Source: Trachythela sp. YZ-2020 (lineage: Eukaryota > Cnidaria > Anthozoa > Malacalcyonacea > Clavulariidae). Taken from it: 64,000 nucleotides of DNA. Positions 24,751 through 37,654 of the stretch are shown here, one piece after another. The translations under genes were made by a program, and so were the position numbers. Positions within the stretch are counted from its first letter, which is position 1; every line of letters begins with the position of its first letter. The stretch lies in the NCBI GenBank assembly GCA_016169945.1, contig JADLSH010000006.1, positions 1 to 64,000 of the forward strand, written 5' to 3'. The notes below the pieces were generated by a model. The model was not told the DNA's origin, ran no database searches, and saw nothing but the letters and a program-made list of their open reading frames with translations.

Positions 24751-25094
24751 AACATAACTATGGACCAGCAAGAGAAAAGTATATGATATGCAAACACTAC
24801 ACAAAAAGTGATTTGTTTTTGACGATGTGTCTAAATTCAAACATTCAACTATAGCATTGCCCTTTTAAACATTTTGTACAGGAAAGCACTACTTTAGATA
24901 CTTGGTATGACCTATCATCTGCATATAATCTTATATCTAGAAGCAATGAAAAATGTCCAGACAGTAGACATTCTCAAAAATTTTGTACAAACACTGCCTG
25001 TGAACAATCAGTGAAAATCTATACTGAATTTACATATACATGAAACTCTCCGGATTTGTCAGGTTCCCAGTTTAGCGGGCGAGGTTGAAGTACT

Positions 25095-25234
25095 ATTTCC
25101 TATCCGAGGAGCTGTGTTTGCAGTAGGGTTCTAAACACGAGGCATTAGTTCCGCTCCGAGGCGCAGCCGAGGAGCGGAACTAATGCCTAGTGTTTAGAGC
25201 CCTACTGCAAACACAGCTTCCGAGGATAGGAAAT
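25095..25234. repeat. 140-bp near-perfect hairpin
   Basis: The two ~63-bp arms (from ATTTCCTATCCGAGGA at 25095, and to TCCGAGGATAGGAAAT at 25234) differ by only a few bases and flank a GGCGCAGCC loop. It ends two bases before the left terminal repeat of the tyrosine-recombinase unit. It could be a separate hairpin MITE or a structural part of that unit. Confidence 0.85.
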
Positions 25235-25236
25235 GG

Positions 25237-27183
25237 CTTCTCAAACTCATTAAATATTCATTGACGTCGAGGGAATATGACCTTTTGTTGCTTTAGTATA
25301 GAAAACGTTAAGTATATGTAGCTATGAAAATATATGCGTGAATCCACCCATAACTTGATTCATTTGTGCATGTGTTTGATGGCGAAACGATTTGGCGAAG
25401 CATTGAACGAAGAGGAGGCTTCGAAAAGAATAAAAAATGCAGTGCCAAAGACTACGCAGTATAAAACTCAGTGGGGTATTCGTATATTTGAATCCTGGAA
25501 GAGCGAAAGAACCAATGACTACGGGCCGGCAGAAAGCTGCAACTTTGGCCTTGATGTGTCAGTTGTCGAAAGCCTGAAGACAGACATATTAAATATGACT
25601 GCCGAAACGTTGAATTTTTGGTTATGCAAGTATGTTCAAGAAGTGCGAGATCGAGATGGAAAACCATACCCAGAGAAAACCATATATCAGCTGATATGTT
25701 GTATGAAGCGTTACTACGAAGAAAATGGGAAGGCAGAGATGAACCCGCTAAACAAAGAAAATTACAAGTAAGTAATATTCGACGCAGGCTGTTCATTTAC
25801 CATTAGTTTGAAAATATAGTTTTCTAATTAGTGTATCCAAATATTGTTGGCAGGTTTCAGGTGTTTCGAAAGGTGTTAGACGCGGAGATGAAAGTTCTCC
25901 ATGCATGTATAAGCGAAGATCATGCGAAAAAAGTAGCCAAGGCAGAGAGAGCAGCCATTACCGTGGAAGAGGAAAAGCAGATGTGGAGTGTCGGTGTTTT
26001 GGGTGAGAGCAGTCCGGAGACGTTATTGAACACGTTGTATTTCTATATTGGCAAATTATTTGGCTTAAGGGCTAAAGAACACCGTATTTTGCGTCTGCAT
26101 AACTTTGTAGTGACCGAAAATGAAGTGTCATTTGTTGAAAATGTAAGCAAAACTTTTCACGGCGGTTTAAAAGATCTGAAGCGAAACCCGAGAAATGTTA
26201 AGCATCGTTGCCACGCAGATAATGAGAAAGACCACAAGCATTGTATTGTTAAGCTGTTTAAGAAGTATATAAGCATGGTTAGTCAGCTAAGTAGACGCAA
26301 CGATGCATTTTACTTTCGGCCATCTAAAATAAGTTACAAATTTGAAGATGCTCCAGTTGGAATTCATAAACTGAACTCCATTTTGCCTTCCTTGACGACA
26401 GCAGCTGGTCTACAACGAAAAACTGCACATAGCCTTCGTGTTACATGTGCCTCTACGCTTTTTCAGAATAACGTTGAAGAAAAACTTATCCGCGAGCGTA
26501 CTGGACATATATCGAATGCATTATTTAGGTATGAAAAGCCTAGTGAAGAACAGATTAAGTGTGTTTCAGATTGTCTAGGACCTCCTTTACTAGTCGAAAG
26601 TACTGATGATGGTAAAACGACCAAGGCTGAGCCTGTGGCAGCTGAGGAAGACACATTTTTGGACGACGATTTTGATGAATATTTAGCCAGTCTAAATTCT
26701 GATGAATTGGCATTATTGGATGCTAAGTGTGACTCTAAGGAGAATAATAATAGTGAACTGCAAAGCAGGAGTATTTTTGGACGGCTTATTTTGCAATAGC
26801 GACCTAAGTAACGCGACTGTGAATATTAATGTTAATTTGAGTAAGTAGAGTTTGTGATGTTGTGCAAATACAATTAGATACTTTTGGGTGTTTGTCGTTC
26901 GTAATTTTGTTTTTAATTATTTTTAGTACTATTTATTAGTACTGTGTTCAGTGTGCTTAGAAAAAGCGTTCTAAATACAGATTTGCCAATTTTGTTCTAA
27001 ATACTGTATTGAGAACAAAGTTTCTAGATACAGTCATTATGCAAATGTTATATTATTTTCCTACTGTTCTCATAAGGAATTTAATCAGACCGATCTTCCT
27101 CTTCTATCCAGATACGGCACGTGACTGATTTCAGCGTGTCTGATTGGACCGAGAGGTCATGAATATTTAATGAGTTTGAGAAG
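25237..27183 (+). mobile_element. Crypton-like tyrosine-recombinase unit with TIRs
   Basis: A 24-bp sequence at 25237-25260 (CTTCTCAAACTCATTAAATA...) is repeated as an exact reverse complement at 27160-27183. The similarity continues imperfectly a few bases inward (TTGACGTCGAG versus TGACCTCTCGG). The only gene inside is the intact recombinase at 25379-26799. I find no target duplication, which fits known Cryptons; perfect TIRs do not, since Cryptons of animals and fungi usually lack them. The inverted repeats may be coincident arms of another element, but their placement immediately around one complete gene argues for a unit. Confidence 0.65.
25379..26799 (+). CDS. Crypton-type tyrosine recombinase, intact, two exons
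   Basis: Exon 1 runs 25379-25767 and exon 2 25854-26799, around an 86-bp GT-AG intron (GTAAGTA donor; acceptor TTGGCAG). The joined frame is 444 codons and intact. An in-frame ATG at 25334 is also possible; I chose the ATG beginning MAKRFGEAL because the longer start adds an unremarkable stretch. Residues 1-130 look like a helical core-binding domain. The C-terminal part resembles the DUF3504/Crypton recombinase fold: Arg202 (GLRAKEH), His322 and Arg325 (HSLR), His348 (GHIS) and the presumed nucleophile Tyr356 (FRYEK), with spacing usual for tyrosine recombinases. An acidic tail follows (EEDTFLDDDFDEY). It would cut and join DNA through a 3'-phosphotyrosine. A domesticated copy is the alternative. 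Confidence 0.8.
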
Positions 27184-27783
27184 ACAGATTATCTACTTGT
27201 ACTGTCATCAGACAGACGATAACATTTTAGTGATGAAATAGTTTGGTGGAGCAAAATAGGAAGGAACAAACAAGCATATTGAAAATTGAATGAACTACAC
27301 TTTAAATCTCCAATAATTATATTAATTTCTTATTATTCAGATTATTGTCAAGAAAAATGACAAGAAAAATATTCTTGTTTTAATAAGGTGGTCATTCACC
27401 TTTTGACAGTGATCTTTAAAAAAAAATTATTTTCGATTTAGATAATTTTTTTGTGATTTAAGGCTACATGTCTCTTTTTTCCCCCCAAAATATTATTTCA
27501 GCCAAAGTTCACAGGATTCATTCACTCAAAAAAGTTTTTTTACAATTTTTCCCTTAGGTGTATGTTATTTAAAGGTTTTTCCGTTGGTTCATTGCAATTG
27601 GTCCTTTGGGAACCATGGCAACGCACTGTCTTTTATAGCAAACTCGTGATCGATTCTCAACACGTTTTGTGCAAAATCCGCTACAAATATCTCTGTTTTT
27701 TTACATTTCTAAGGCGAAAAGTTAATTTCTTAGTGTTGTAGTACAGTCATTTTGTTTCTGTGATATTAATTTGGAGTAAATAA

Positions 27784-29179
27784 ATGGGAAATACTAAGAA
27801 TAGAAAGAGAAAGAAGCCTAGAAATCCACCATCAAAGAATGCAAAAAAAATCAAAGATGGCGGACCTGGTGATGAAAGCCCTGGACCTTCTGCGATGAAT
27901 ATCGGCAAAAATACTGCCAAGTTGGGTGCTATTTCGGGAAATGTGGACACCAGTATTAAGGAAGGCACAGTATTTATGGATTTGTCGGTGCTATTTGGTG
28001 TTTTCGATGACATTTTGAAATGTCCTGAATGTGGAGGTGACATGGATTCTCATCTTGACAGGAAGAAAAAGGATGGCTTTCCAGTTACATTATTTTGCAA
28101 TGTAAAAGTATGGAGTGTGAGTGGAAGTATTGTTTCAACACATCAAAGAAACAAGGCCCTTCTTATGAAGTAAATGTCAGAGCGATTCTGGCTTTCAGGG
28201 AAATTGGTCGAGGACACACTGCCATGACAACCTTCAGCAAGATCATGAATATGCCTGATCTACCATCGTGCCGGATCTTCACCAAGATATAAAATGAAAA
28301 GCTTTTCCCACAGTGAAGCAGTTAGCCAATGATAGCATGGTGAGCAATGCTGTGACTGTTAGGGAGATGAGTGCGAATGGTGCTGGAGAATGCGGAATAT
28401 CCTTAGATGGTACTTGGCAGAAGAGGGGTCATGCATCTCACAATGGCATCGTCACAATAATATCCCTGGATACCAAGAAGTGCCTGGATGTCGAAGTGTT
28501 ATCTGACAAGTGCCAACAATGTCATAAGTGGGGAAAAATATGAATGACCCAAGATATGGAGAATGGAAAGCCTCTCACCGATGCAAAATCAACCATGCAG
28601 GAAGTGCCGGCAGCATGGAAACGACTGGAGCTTTGCGGATATTCGAACGGTCGTTCACTACAAGAAGGCTCAAGTATAAGGACATGCTTGGAGATGGTGA
28701 TTCGTCAACCTACAATGCTATTGTTCAAAGCAAGCCATATGGAGATGACTTCATACCGAATAAATTGGAGTGCATCGGACACGTGCAAAAGCGCGTTGGA
28801 AGTCGGTTGCGAAAGTTGAAGAACGCCAACAAAGGTGTTAAACTTGATGATGGGAAAGGCTTGGCTGGTAGAGGTAGGCTCACTGATGGCAAAGTTGATG
28901 TTCTGCAGAACTATTATGGTTTGGCAATAAGAGAAAACTGGATGATGTTGGTAAAATGGCCAAGGCCATAAAGGCATCACTGTATCATGTTGCGTCAACC
29001 GATGAGAATCCTCAGCAACATCTCTGCCCTGATGGCGAGAACAGTTGGTGCAGTTACCAAAGAGACAGTGAGACATACAAGCACAAGAATGGGATTCCAA
29101 AGTGCATTGTTGACTTCATTGAGCCGGTATTTGACAATTTCAGTAACCCGGACTTGTTGGGTAAATGTACTCATGGCTT
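27784..29179 (+). pseudogene. Mutator-like transposase, 5' part (split, frameshifted)
   Basis: The coding signal passes through successive frames (27784-28150, 28095-28290, 28313-28540, 28528-28930, 28956-29179), so at least four frameshifts are present. The order of landmarks matches the Mutator-like transposase family found in animals: a basic N-terminus (GNTKNRKRKK), a CPECGG cysteine pair, a helical segment ending MNMPDLP, the first acidic catalytic block SLDGTWQKRGH, a CHKW cysteine segment, the second acidic block MLGDGDSST, and HVQKRVGSRLRKLK. It stops at CTHG, exactly where a 10.2 kb insertion begins; the frame resumes at 39365. A related but distinct copy lies at 54533-56273. It would have catalysed cut-and-paste transposition; it is now dead. 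Confidence 0.85.
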
Positions 29180-30063
29180 TAGGCTTGTGCGGTTAAAACC
29201 GAAAAAACCGGTTTTTTAAAAAAACCGGTTTTACGGTTTTGTTATATCGGAAAACCGAAAAAAACGAAAATCGATTTAACCGCGTCTAGATCGGATATCG
29301 CATCCTTATTTTAATAGTATGACTCATCTCTAAACCATGCGTGTTGACAGCTGAGCCGATAATAAATCAGATTAAATTTATTCTGATGCGTGGGTATTGC
29401 GTGCACTACGCACGAGGTGATACTAAATTCATAACATCGTCATCTTGTGCTGCGAAAGACCAGGTGCGATACGTTCTTCAATTAAAAGTAAACTTTCGAT
29501 GGCCGCAAGAAGTTTAGTGTGGAACTTTTTTAAGAACACGGAAGAAGCGCAGGATGATTCTGTATGTCAAATATGTAAGCGGACCGTGAAAAATAAGGGA
29601 TCAAACACGTCAAACCTATCAAGGCATCTGCGGACAAACCACCCGCAAAACCAGTGATTTGGTTGAAACGCCAGAATCTCCGTCCAGTCCGTCGTCCTCG
29701 CAGCCTTCCACCACGAGCGCATTTGCTAGAGCAACGCCGCTAACACCTGGAAACCACCGTCACGAAGCAATTACCAATGCCATCTCACACTTCTTGTGAT
29801 TTGTGAAAACCTTTTTTGTTTTAACTTAAGTTATATTATTGAATATTTATTTGGTTAAATAATAATATCTTATAAACAAAACATTTTTTGTCTTTTTATC
29901 TTTTACTAATTCCTTTTGCTCCAAAGGCAAAATAATTTTATGCCAATTTAAAAATTGTTTTCACTTTTCAAGATGGCGGACAAAAAACCCGATTTTGTCG
30001 GTTTTATCGGGGTTTTTCCGTCGGTTTTCGGTTCCGGTTTTTTTTTTAAACCGCACTAGCCTA
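29180..30063 (+). mobile_element. hAT element, internally deleted, 8-bp TSD
   Basis: The ends TAGGCTTGTGCGGTTAAAA and, inverted, TTTAAACCGCACTAGCCTA form short TIRs. Exact 8-bp direct repeats CATGGCTT flank it (29172-29179 and 30064-30071), the diagnostic target-duplication length of hAT elements. Just inside both ends are AACCGG/CCGGTTTT-rich palindromic motifs. The only coding remnant is a BED finger (29499-29657); the catalytic region and dimerisation domain are gone. It is inserted in the left flank of the 9.3 kb transposon, overlapping its target duplication, so it arrived after that element. Confidence 0.88.
29499..29657 (+). CDS. BED zinc-finger exon of the deleted hAT element
   Basis: The frame reads MAARSLVWNFF, then a BED finger: the aromatic start (VWNFF), CQIC, a basic linker, SNLSRHL and H-x4-H (HLRTNH). 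BED fingers are the N-terminal DNA-binding domain of hAT transposases. An in-frame ATG at 29445 would add 18 residues; the inner ATG is preferred because it begins immediately before the domain. The frame ends at Gln52 with a stop, and the following bases keep serine-rich coding character in another frame before the deletion. The product, if made, would bind DNA but could not transpose. Confidence 0.75.
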   Translation: MAARSLVWNFFKNTEEAQDDSVCQICKRTVKNKGSNTSNLSRHLRTNHPQNQ

Positions 30064-30636
30064 CATGGCTTGACCAAAGGAGGATTATTCAGCTATCCCT
30101 ATATGCCTCGCGCTTTCTTTCGGCGAGCGACTTCCGGTTTTCAGAAAATGGCAGAAAATTTCGCGGGGTATTTACACGATCTTCAGGCCAATATATTGAA
30201 TCAACGAGGGACACTCATCACAACATATTCACCAATTCATACAGGTTTTATTTATTCTCGATTACTTTCTATGCAAAAAGTTAATTAGAATTTAAATAAA
30301 CAACGAATTTTATCATTGTTTACCGACCGATTAATAATCAAGCAGGCTTCGCTAGGCGACACAACGTGTGGATATGGTACTTGTATGGATGGATACGGAT
30401 TTTTCGAAGGTTTCTTGGGTATTATGATGAAATCAATCGTTTCTATGGTAATTTTCCTCCTGTTTGATACCAAAGGTCCCCAAAGGTCCCCATTACTCAG
30501 CGATGTATAGCCCTCATAATTTTGATGCCAAAAGTTGGAATATCGCACACAAATTCGCGAAGCTGGCAAACAAAAATATAGGGTTGACAAAATAAAACTT
30601 TAAAGAAGGAAAATGTAGTTTGAAAGGAAGGTAAAA

Positions 30637-33600
30637 ATGTCAACAGAGAACGTTAAAGACAGTTTTGGAGCCTGTGCAAACAGAAAGCGACCACTGGTTT
30701 CAATCGATAATCTTGAGGACAGTATAAAAATAATAAAAGCATCGAGAAGGTTGGATTATCACTCCTCCCAACTACAGGTAATTTATTAATTAAACTTGAA
30801 GCCCTTGTTTTATTTACATTTTTGGCACACAAAAGTATAATACAGGCAAGAAACTTCCCAAGACTTCGTCAATGTTTTTATGTGATATATGCATAATTTG
30901 TCATACCAGTGTCCAGTGATTTATAGTGAATCACAAATGGGCGAAATGGCACTGCCAGCAATATGTATTAATTAAACATAAAAGGGATCTATATTTAACT
31001 ATTTGTCATTACAGCATGCTACACAGTACACTTTATAGGAATAAAGACCATAGATAATGATAAATCTTGAGGCTAATATACATGATCATTTTTAAATCTG
31101 TGACAGGAAAACAAGTCGCCTTTAGCACCCTCACAGTCTCATCAGACAGGCAATGAAGGACCAAAGAGCCAGCGTATTCCTTGGACCACAAGAGAGGACA
31201 AAGCACTTGTTCAGTTTGTATCGTTGCACAAAGATGAACAACCTACCGATATTGTCTGGCCTGCAATGAAAGCATCTCATCAATATTGGCATAAAGCGGC
31301 AAAATATGTACAGGAAACTGCTTCATCAGAAAAGCGAACTGGTAAGATTGCCACAGCTTAGTAGAAACTATGGCGATGAGATTGAAAGCAATAAGAAATA
31401 GTGATAAACTGATAATTAACCATAAGAGTGACAGTTGATATAGTACACAAGGTCGATTAATTGAGGAAAATTCAGTGTTTATTGAGTGCTGTGTTGGTTC
31501 CACAACCTGACACCAACCGATTCTCAATAACCATTGAACGAGAAAGTTATGCAACAGTTTTTACATTGGTAATCACCAACTGTTCAACAGTCAGAACCAA
31601 AACCGACATCACTTTCCCTGTTTTCACAAATAAATTTGTTAATATGTAGCTTACTCTGTAATTTGTTAGAGCGCTCTGTTCGTCAAAGAGTTGTCAACAT
31701 TTTAAGGCCAAAATTTAAGACAATTGAAGAAGCTGAAAAAGGGTATGGATTGACCATTGACACCATCCTGGATGGAGATTTTCTGAATGAGAACTCAGAA
31801 ACACCGACAAGTATGCTAAATACCCCAACATTTCTTGTCTCACGTTTGAGCAAGCTTACACCCGAGCAGCTTGAAGATGTGGTTAAAGAAGGCCTTGGAC
31901 TCCTGCATCCCAACATGCTTGTTAATGTTCTGTCAGAAGTCTTACTAAAGATCCAATTATCAAATCTGAAAGATGTGGAACGTGTTACACTGCCAATGTT
32001 TTCTGCACTTGGAAAGGAAATTAAGATTGCTATTTTGGATAAGTTGTTTTCTGATCTATATCATTCAGTTGGTCTTATCGGTAACTGTTCTAATTTTGTC
32101 AATTTATCCATTGAAGCAATGAAAGTTTTGCAGGATGCAAAAACACAACCTTGTCTATAAATGGTCACAGTGCATTGTTGGAGAAAATGGAACACCATTA
32201 ATACCACTGAATAGAATGCCATTTGGATTAATAGAATACCAGTTGGAGTTTTTCACTGCAACAAATGTTATGCAGGTAGGTGTAGAATATTTTAAAACTA
32301 TGGTGTAAAAGGTGTAAAACTATGGTCTACAGGTAGAAATTGCTGGTAGAAAGGATTTTCCACTGGGCACTGTACACTAGTCTGATACATTGTCCACTGA
32401 TCCCTTAGGATATATATGGTAAGTAATTAGATTGATTAAATACATATTGATCTATACATGTATTTCTCTTGTGTAGGTTAAAGAGCCTGAGGACTTCAGG
32501 TTGTGGCGTGAAACAATGGAAACTGAGTTTCCCAGCCGCTTCAAGCGTCTTTTTGCTGGTCCTTTATGGAGTGGTGGAGGAAAGGATGTCACAAAGGATC
32601 CTAAAATGGTATGAGTTGTGATTTTATTACTTAGATGATTTTTTTGTTTTCCTAGCTAATTCTCAATAAATTGTTATCAAGTTTTAGTTGAGTAAAATTA
32701 TAAACCACATTTATTTGATAGATTAATTACAATTGGTGGTTATACAATCTGAGCTATCTGTTTGAGCAACCTGATATCCAGGGTCTATCCTCAGTGTGTG
32801 TGAGCACCCAGAGGCTAGAGAGCGACCACGGAAATGATAAAATACCAGCAGTCCTATACTGTAAGTGTTGGACTGCTGGTATTGAAAATTTATGATCATT
32901 CATCATTAGCTCATTATTTGAATGAACTGGCAGTAAAACTGTTACTACATGTAGATGCTGATTATTTTATTAGGCAAAAGTTAATGTGGCATGCTCAAGC
33001 TACAGCAGTCAGTGGAGACAAAATAAAAATCAGAATATACCCGACTCCAGCAATACAGGTAAATAAAGCATCCTTGCATCTAAGTGAGTTATTCAAGTAG
33101 CTACGTGCATCTAAACGAGTTATTCAAGTAGCTAATTGAATGCATCTCATCTGGAAAAGCACAGGGCAAGTATATAAAATTATACAATGTTCATTTCTTA
33201 TACTTAATGTTACACAGGTTGCAGCCATTGATGAGTTGAAGTCAGTAAATTGCAATGGTCGTTTCTGGATTAAACTTGATGGTACAGATGTAAGAGCAGG
33301 AATAATGGAGTCACAAAAGAAGGTTTGGAACGGTGACGTAGATTATGATGATGGCAAGCTAAAGGAACTAAGGGATGAATACGTTGACATGAACGCAAAA
33401 ATGGAACTTCTGAGAACTCCTATTGTTCCCCAGCCAAAGATAGAAGAGATTATCAAGAAAACCATATCTGATTTTCAGGTGGAAACTAATTTCCTTAGCG
33501 ATGGCTTCAAAACAGCAAAGAAACTCTTTGAGGAAAAAGTCAAGCAAGGCAACTGCCCCGAGGCTACTTTAAAGGACAGAAACTGGGAAGTTGTTGAGTA

Positions 33601-36600
33601 CCAGACTCTGCTTCAACAGAGCCAGCAACTTGCACTTAACTTTCAGACTGCTGTGTCATCAATTTCAGGCTCAACCATCACAAAGCCTATGAGAAGCAAT
33701 GTTAATACCCTTGCATCACATCGTTCGCAATACCTTAGGAATTTGTACAAGAAGAAACGAACCAGTGCCACCCATGTTGTTGTTACAATGTTGTCAGATG
33801 AAAGGAGATCAAGTAAACCTTATGCTCTTCCTGTTCGATATATTCCATGTATTACACTCAAAGACAACGATGTGAGGAAGTTCAACCAGGATCTAAAGAG
33901 GAAATGAAAAAGCGCGATATGACCCTTGCAGGTATTATTGTTAGCTTGTCACTGTTTAACTTGATTGCTCTGTAGTAATGTATTTTATGTGGTGTACAGT
34001 AACAAGTTAGGGGATCTTGCCATACGGGCTATGGTGAAATGATCTTTGTCCCTAACCTTCACAACACATTACCATAAAAATCTGGAGTGAGATTTTATTG
34101 AATAGCCATAGGCACTTTAAGAAGTTAAGAAGGTGCAGAGGTGGGTTAACATTTAACCTTACTTCTACTTTGAAGGAAATTTGCATGTTTCAAATAGTTA
34201 ATGCTTTATAATAGCCGTTTTGTTTTATTGCATTTAGGTACTGTAACAGATGGTGAATTTTGTTCATTGCGAACTAAAGGGGAATCAAGAGCTTTGCATG
34301 TGTGGCAGCTTATACATGATGCCCGACAACAGGCAAGAAATATGTCAAAGAAGAAACTTGAAGGATGTCTTTTGGCAAAGTCAGGTATCATAATATTTGT
34401 GTTTTTCCTACATGTATACAGGTGTCGGTTGTTCAAAGCTGGATTAGCCCTAACCCTTGTCAAAATTTAACCCACTTTCTTGGTTCGAGTATTTCTGCAC
34501 GTCTGTTCATTTCAAAACTTTGGAAAATAGAACTTCTGATGATCCGGACAAGATTTCTACAAAAATATCTCGAAGTTGATAAACAAGATGTTGGTGTTTG
34601 CTTTGACTTTTACGTTAACCTATGATTAAGCTAACCAGCTTTTGGACAACCAGCCATATATTAACTATGTCCATGTTCTAAGATCCGTGTTTTAAAGGTA
34701 CATTCCTACAAAATAATGCGTTCATTTTAGAGATGATACTCGTACATACATGTATTTTCAAAGTATGAATTGCCGCGTAGCATTCTAACTTACAATTTGT
34801 ACTCTATTTCCCAATGCCAGTTGGTGTTAAGACGATGTTACATGGAAAACTTGTAAGGCAACTTGCAATGTACTGTAAATTGTCCTGAGGTTCCCAACTA
34901 ATCAAATTTCATGTAACCACATTTGCATTGCAAATTGTCATTACAAGCATACTAAAAGTTGTTCCGTGTAACATTGCCTTATTTGCATTTTGATTTTTGT
35001 AAAGAGCTCTGATGTCATCTGTTTTTTTATGATATAATTATGTACACTATGTTTTTTAACGCCTTGTGACCTGTTCCAATTCCTGAACAATTTCTCTTTT
35101 AGATCTGGACGATGGTACACCTGTTGTTCCACTTCCTATTACTGCCATTCCTCTCGATGTCATTGAGGAGATTGACATAATGACAACAGATGCAGGAATA
35201 GAATTGGAAACTGCAATTACCATCATCAGACAAAACTTTGTTCCAGCAGGTCATACTCCTTATCCTTTCCGAAGAAACAATCCCGAGTCCTATCTGGACA
35301 TGCTGCGTTCAATTGTAGCAACATATCTATACAGGGAGAAGATAGAAGAGCTGAAGAAGGAAAATGTTGACTTCTCAACATTTTTGTACGTGCCAGAAAT
35401 AGATCCAATTATGGGGACTCCAAGGCATGACTGTAGTGATCACAACCACTTATTTAGGCGAGCTGCTAAAAGTGTTCGGGAAGGAAAGTATAATAGCCTA
35501 AATTATGAAGCATTTGACGCTGCACTATTAGATCCCAAAAGTGGCCTTACACACGCTGCTTTGATTGGCAAACGAAAGCAGTCCCTTGTAGATGCGGAAC
35601 GGCTTCTTTCCTATCACGTGGTTGAATCACTAAGAAGGCATGGGCATGAAAGAGAAGCCAAACACGTTGAGGTTATAGCAAACTGGCATGAGGCAACCGA
35701 TGGCAGAGGTATCAGTCAACTTAAACGGTGCAAATATAATCATTTGATGCTGCAATACATCTTGGATGAGTGGATGCCTTGGCACAAGAGTTGTTATGAT
35801 TTCTCCACGATTGACATTAACAGGTAAATATTTAAAATTGCCCTGTGTTTTCAAAGATATTTATAAACTGGGAAAATGGGTAGGGTAGGGTAGAGTGGAG
35901 CGTAGGGTAGGTAGTAGGGTATCTACTGTTAAAATAACATTGAATCCTGGAGTAAACCTTTGTCCATAATTGGTCTACCATGCATATACTATGGTAACCC
36001 AATTATTGGCGAAAATGAACCTGTACATCCTGCTTTAAATTTCCCAAACGCCACTGACATTTTTAACCGTATTACAGGCCAATAGACAACATCTGTGGAT
36101 TCTCCAGGAGACAGTGATTGAAATAACCACAAATATTGAAAGTCAAGAACTTCGCAGATGTGAGAACGAGGCTATTGGCTATCCAGAGCATCCACGGGCT
36201 GGGGGAACAGATGACTTGGAAACCTTTTTCAGTTTGACCCACCGCTACATTGGAAATGTCTTCTCACTCAAGCAGTTTAAGGAATTTTGGCCACAAATTG
36301 TGAGGTAAGCTATCTATATAACTGACGACACACTCAGTCTGCCCTTACCAAGGGAGTGGTGTGCCATGGACGAACCAGCCCTATACACCTTTTTCATAAA
36401 TGGCTGCCGATTAAAAATTCTTTTATGTGCATATAAATTGCCCAACTAGCCTCGTTTCTGGGTAGAAATTCCTTTGAAATCTTAACATGAATACGAGGCT
36501 AGTTGGGCCAATTTATATGCACATAAAAGAATTTTTAATCGGCAGCCATTTATGAAAAGGGTGTATAAACTGGTCTGCTGCTGACAAGAATTTACCCATC

Positions 36601-37025
36601 ACTGTATGGGCCTGTCTTTTACATAATGTAATAACTTTGGGTCTTACTTTTAGTTGCATCCTAGTGTAATGTCTTAAAATATGCTATACCCTGTGTCATG
36701 CAGGATATAAATGCTTTCTTTTTTCATTAGGGAATTTACCAAACGGATGTCATCTGATCTTCCATTTTATTATTATACAATAAATGAAAGATACAGGGAA
36801 GCTGAAATGCCATCATTTGATGTCATCTCAGAAAAGTCAAACGCAAGCAAAGAACACCAACCACGTCTTCACAAGCTCCGAATTAATCACCGGGAAGACA
36901 ACTCCATTCTGGTGCCTGGACGAGCAATGCTGCCTATTCGAAACAAGGGGACCATACGGCAGAGGCTGCACAAACCAGAGATGGGAATGCCACCAATCCC
37001 AACCCATCTAACACTGACCGATTAA
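30637..37025 (+). pseudogene. SANT/Myb plus nuclease-like transposase, ~10 exons
   Basis: Probable exons, from GT-AG signals and frame: 30637-30777, 31107-31341, 31670-32275, 32477-32608, 32974-33058 (weak), 33218-33931, 34238-34384, 35103-35823, 36078-36304, 36731-37025. Exon 2 holds a SANT/Myb-like module (PWTTREDKALVQFV ... spaced tryptophans). Acidic blocks that could be catalytic are WIKLDGTDVRAG (exon 6), LAG/TVTDGEF across the exon 6-7 junction, and GGTDDLETFFSLTHR (exon 9), with a long helical insertion between the second and third as in hAT and P-type transposases. Frame breaks occur near 32140, 33890 and 36090, so this copy is inactive. An upstream exon at 30148-30244 is possible. 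I read it as the mobilising enzyme of the 9.3 kb element, by position. Confidence 0.65.
36382..36567. mobile_element. MITE in the last intron of the transposase gene
   Basis: TATACACCTTTTTCATAAAT at the left matches the reverse complement of the right end, and the arms continue (GGCTGCCGATTAAAAATTC) for ~75 bp. TA flanks. It lies between exons ending 36304 and starting 36731. Confidence 0.85.
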
Positions 37026-37039
37026 CTATGGTTCGAGAT

Positions 37040-37285
37040 TTTATATTTATATATATATATATATATAGATTTTCGCTTACCTCAAAACTTGTCTGCAACA
37101 GGCTGTTTCATCTGTAAAAGAATCATCAGGCAGATGATCAGGCAGAAACTGCCTGATGATTCTTTTACAGATGAAACACAGCCTGTTGCATATAGATAGC
37201 CTAAAATCTAACTCTAACTATATGTATAATTTGCGTTTCTGTAGAAAAATACACGTATATATATATATATATATATATTTATTTA
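37040..37285. mobile_element. Hairpin element between AT microsatellites
   Basis: Arms 37094-37132 and 37149-37190 pair over ~40 bp (CATCTGTAAAAGAATCATC block). (AT)n tracts at about 37044-37066 and 37255-37278 border the unit. It immediately follows the transposase stop codon. Confidence 0.75.
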
Positions 37286-37654
37286 AAGATTTGTAATCCA
37301 GGCATATTGTGTTTATTTTAAGTTCTCCGGATTAAATTGTTTTCTATTGAGCTTTCAACTTGGTGCTCGAGTCTTCTTCAGAATGTTTTCTGGCTTGATC
37401 TATGGGGGATGGTTTAGGATTTGCTTATCTAACTAGACTCATGTGGTGTGGGTTTAATGAGTTTTCAATTCTTCGTTATGGGTGTATGTACATAAAAATA
37501 TCTCAACATTTCAAGCAAAACATTGTGTCTATATTCTTAGGTATTAACATCTGTGACAAAAATATTCTTGATAGTTGCCAAATTGCTCAGCTCTGTGGTT
37601 GGTTTAGGGTGCCAAAACAAGATGGCCAACAGTATTTTATCCTTGGTTTTTGGT

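Noticed and set aside
24457..24840. 127-codon minus-strand frame
   Set aside because: It spans a MITE and both flanks and has no domain or start context; chance opening in AT-rich sequence.
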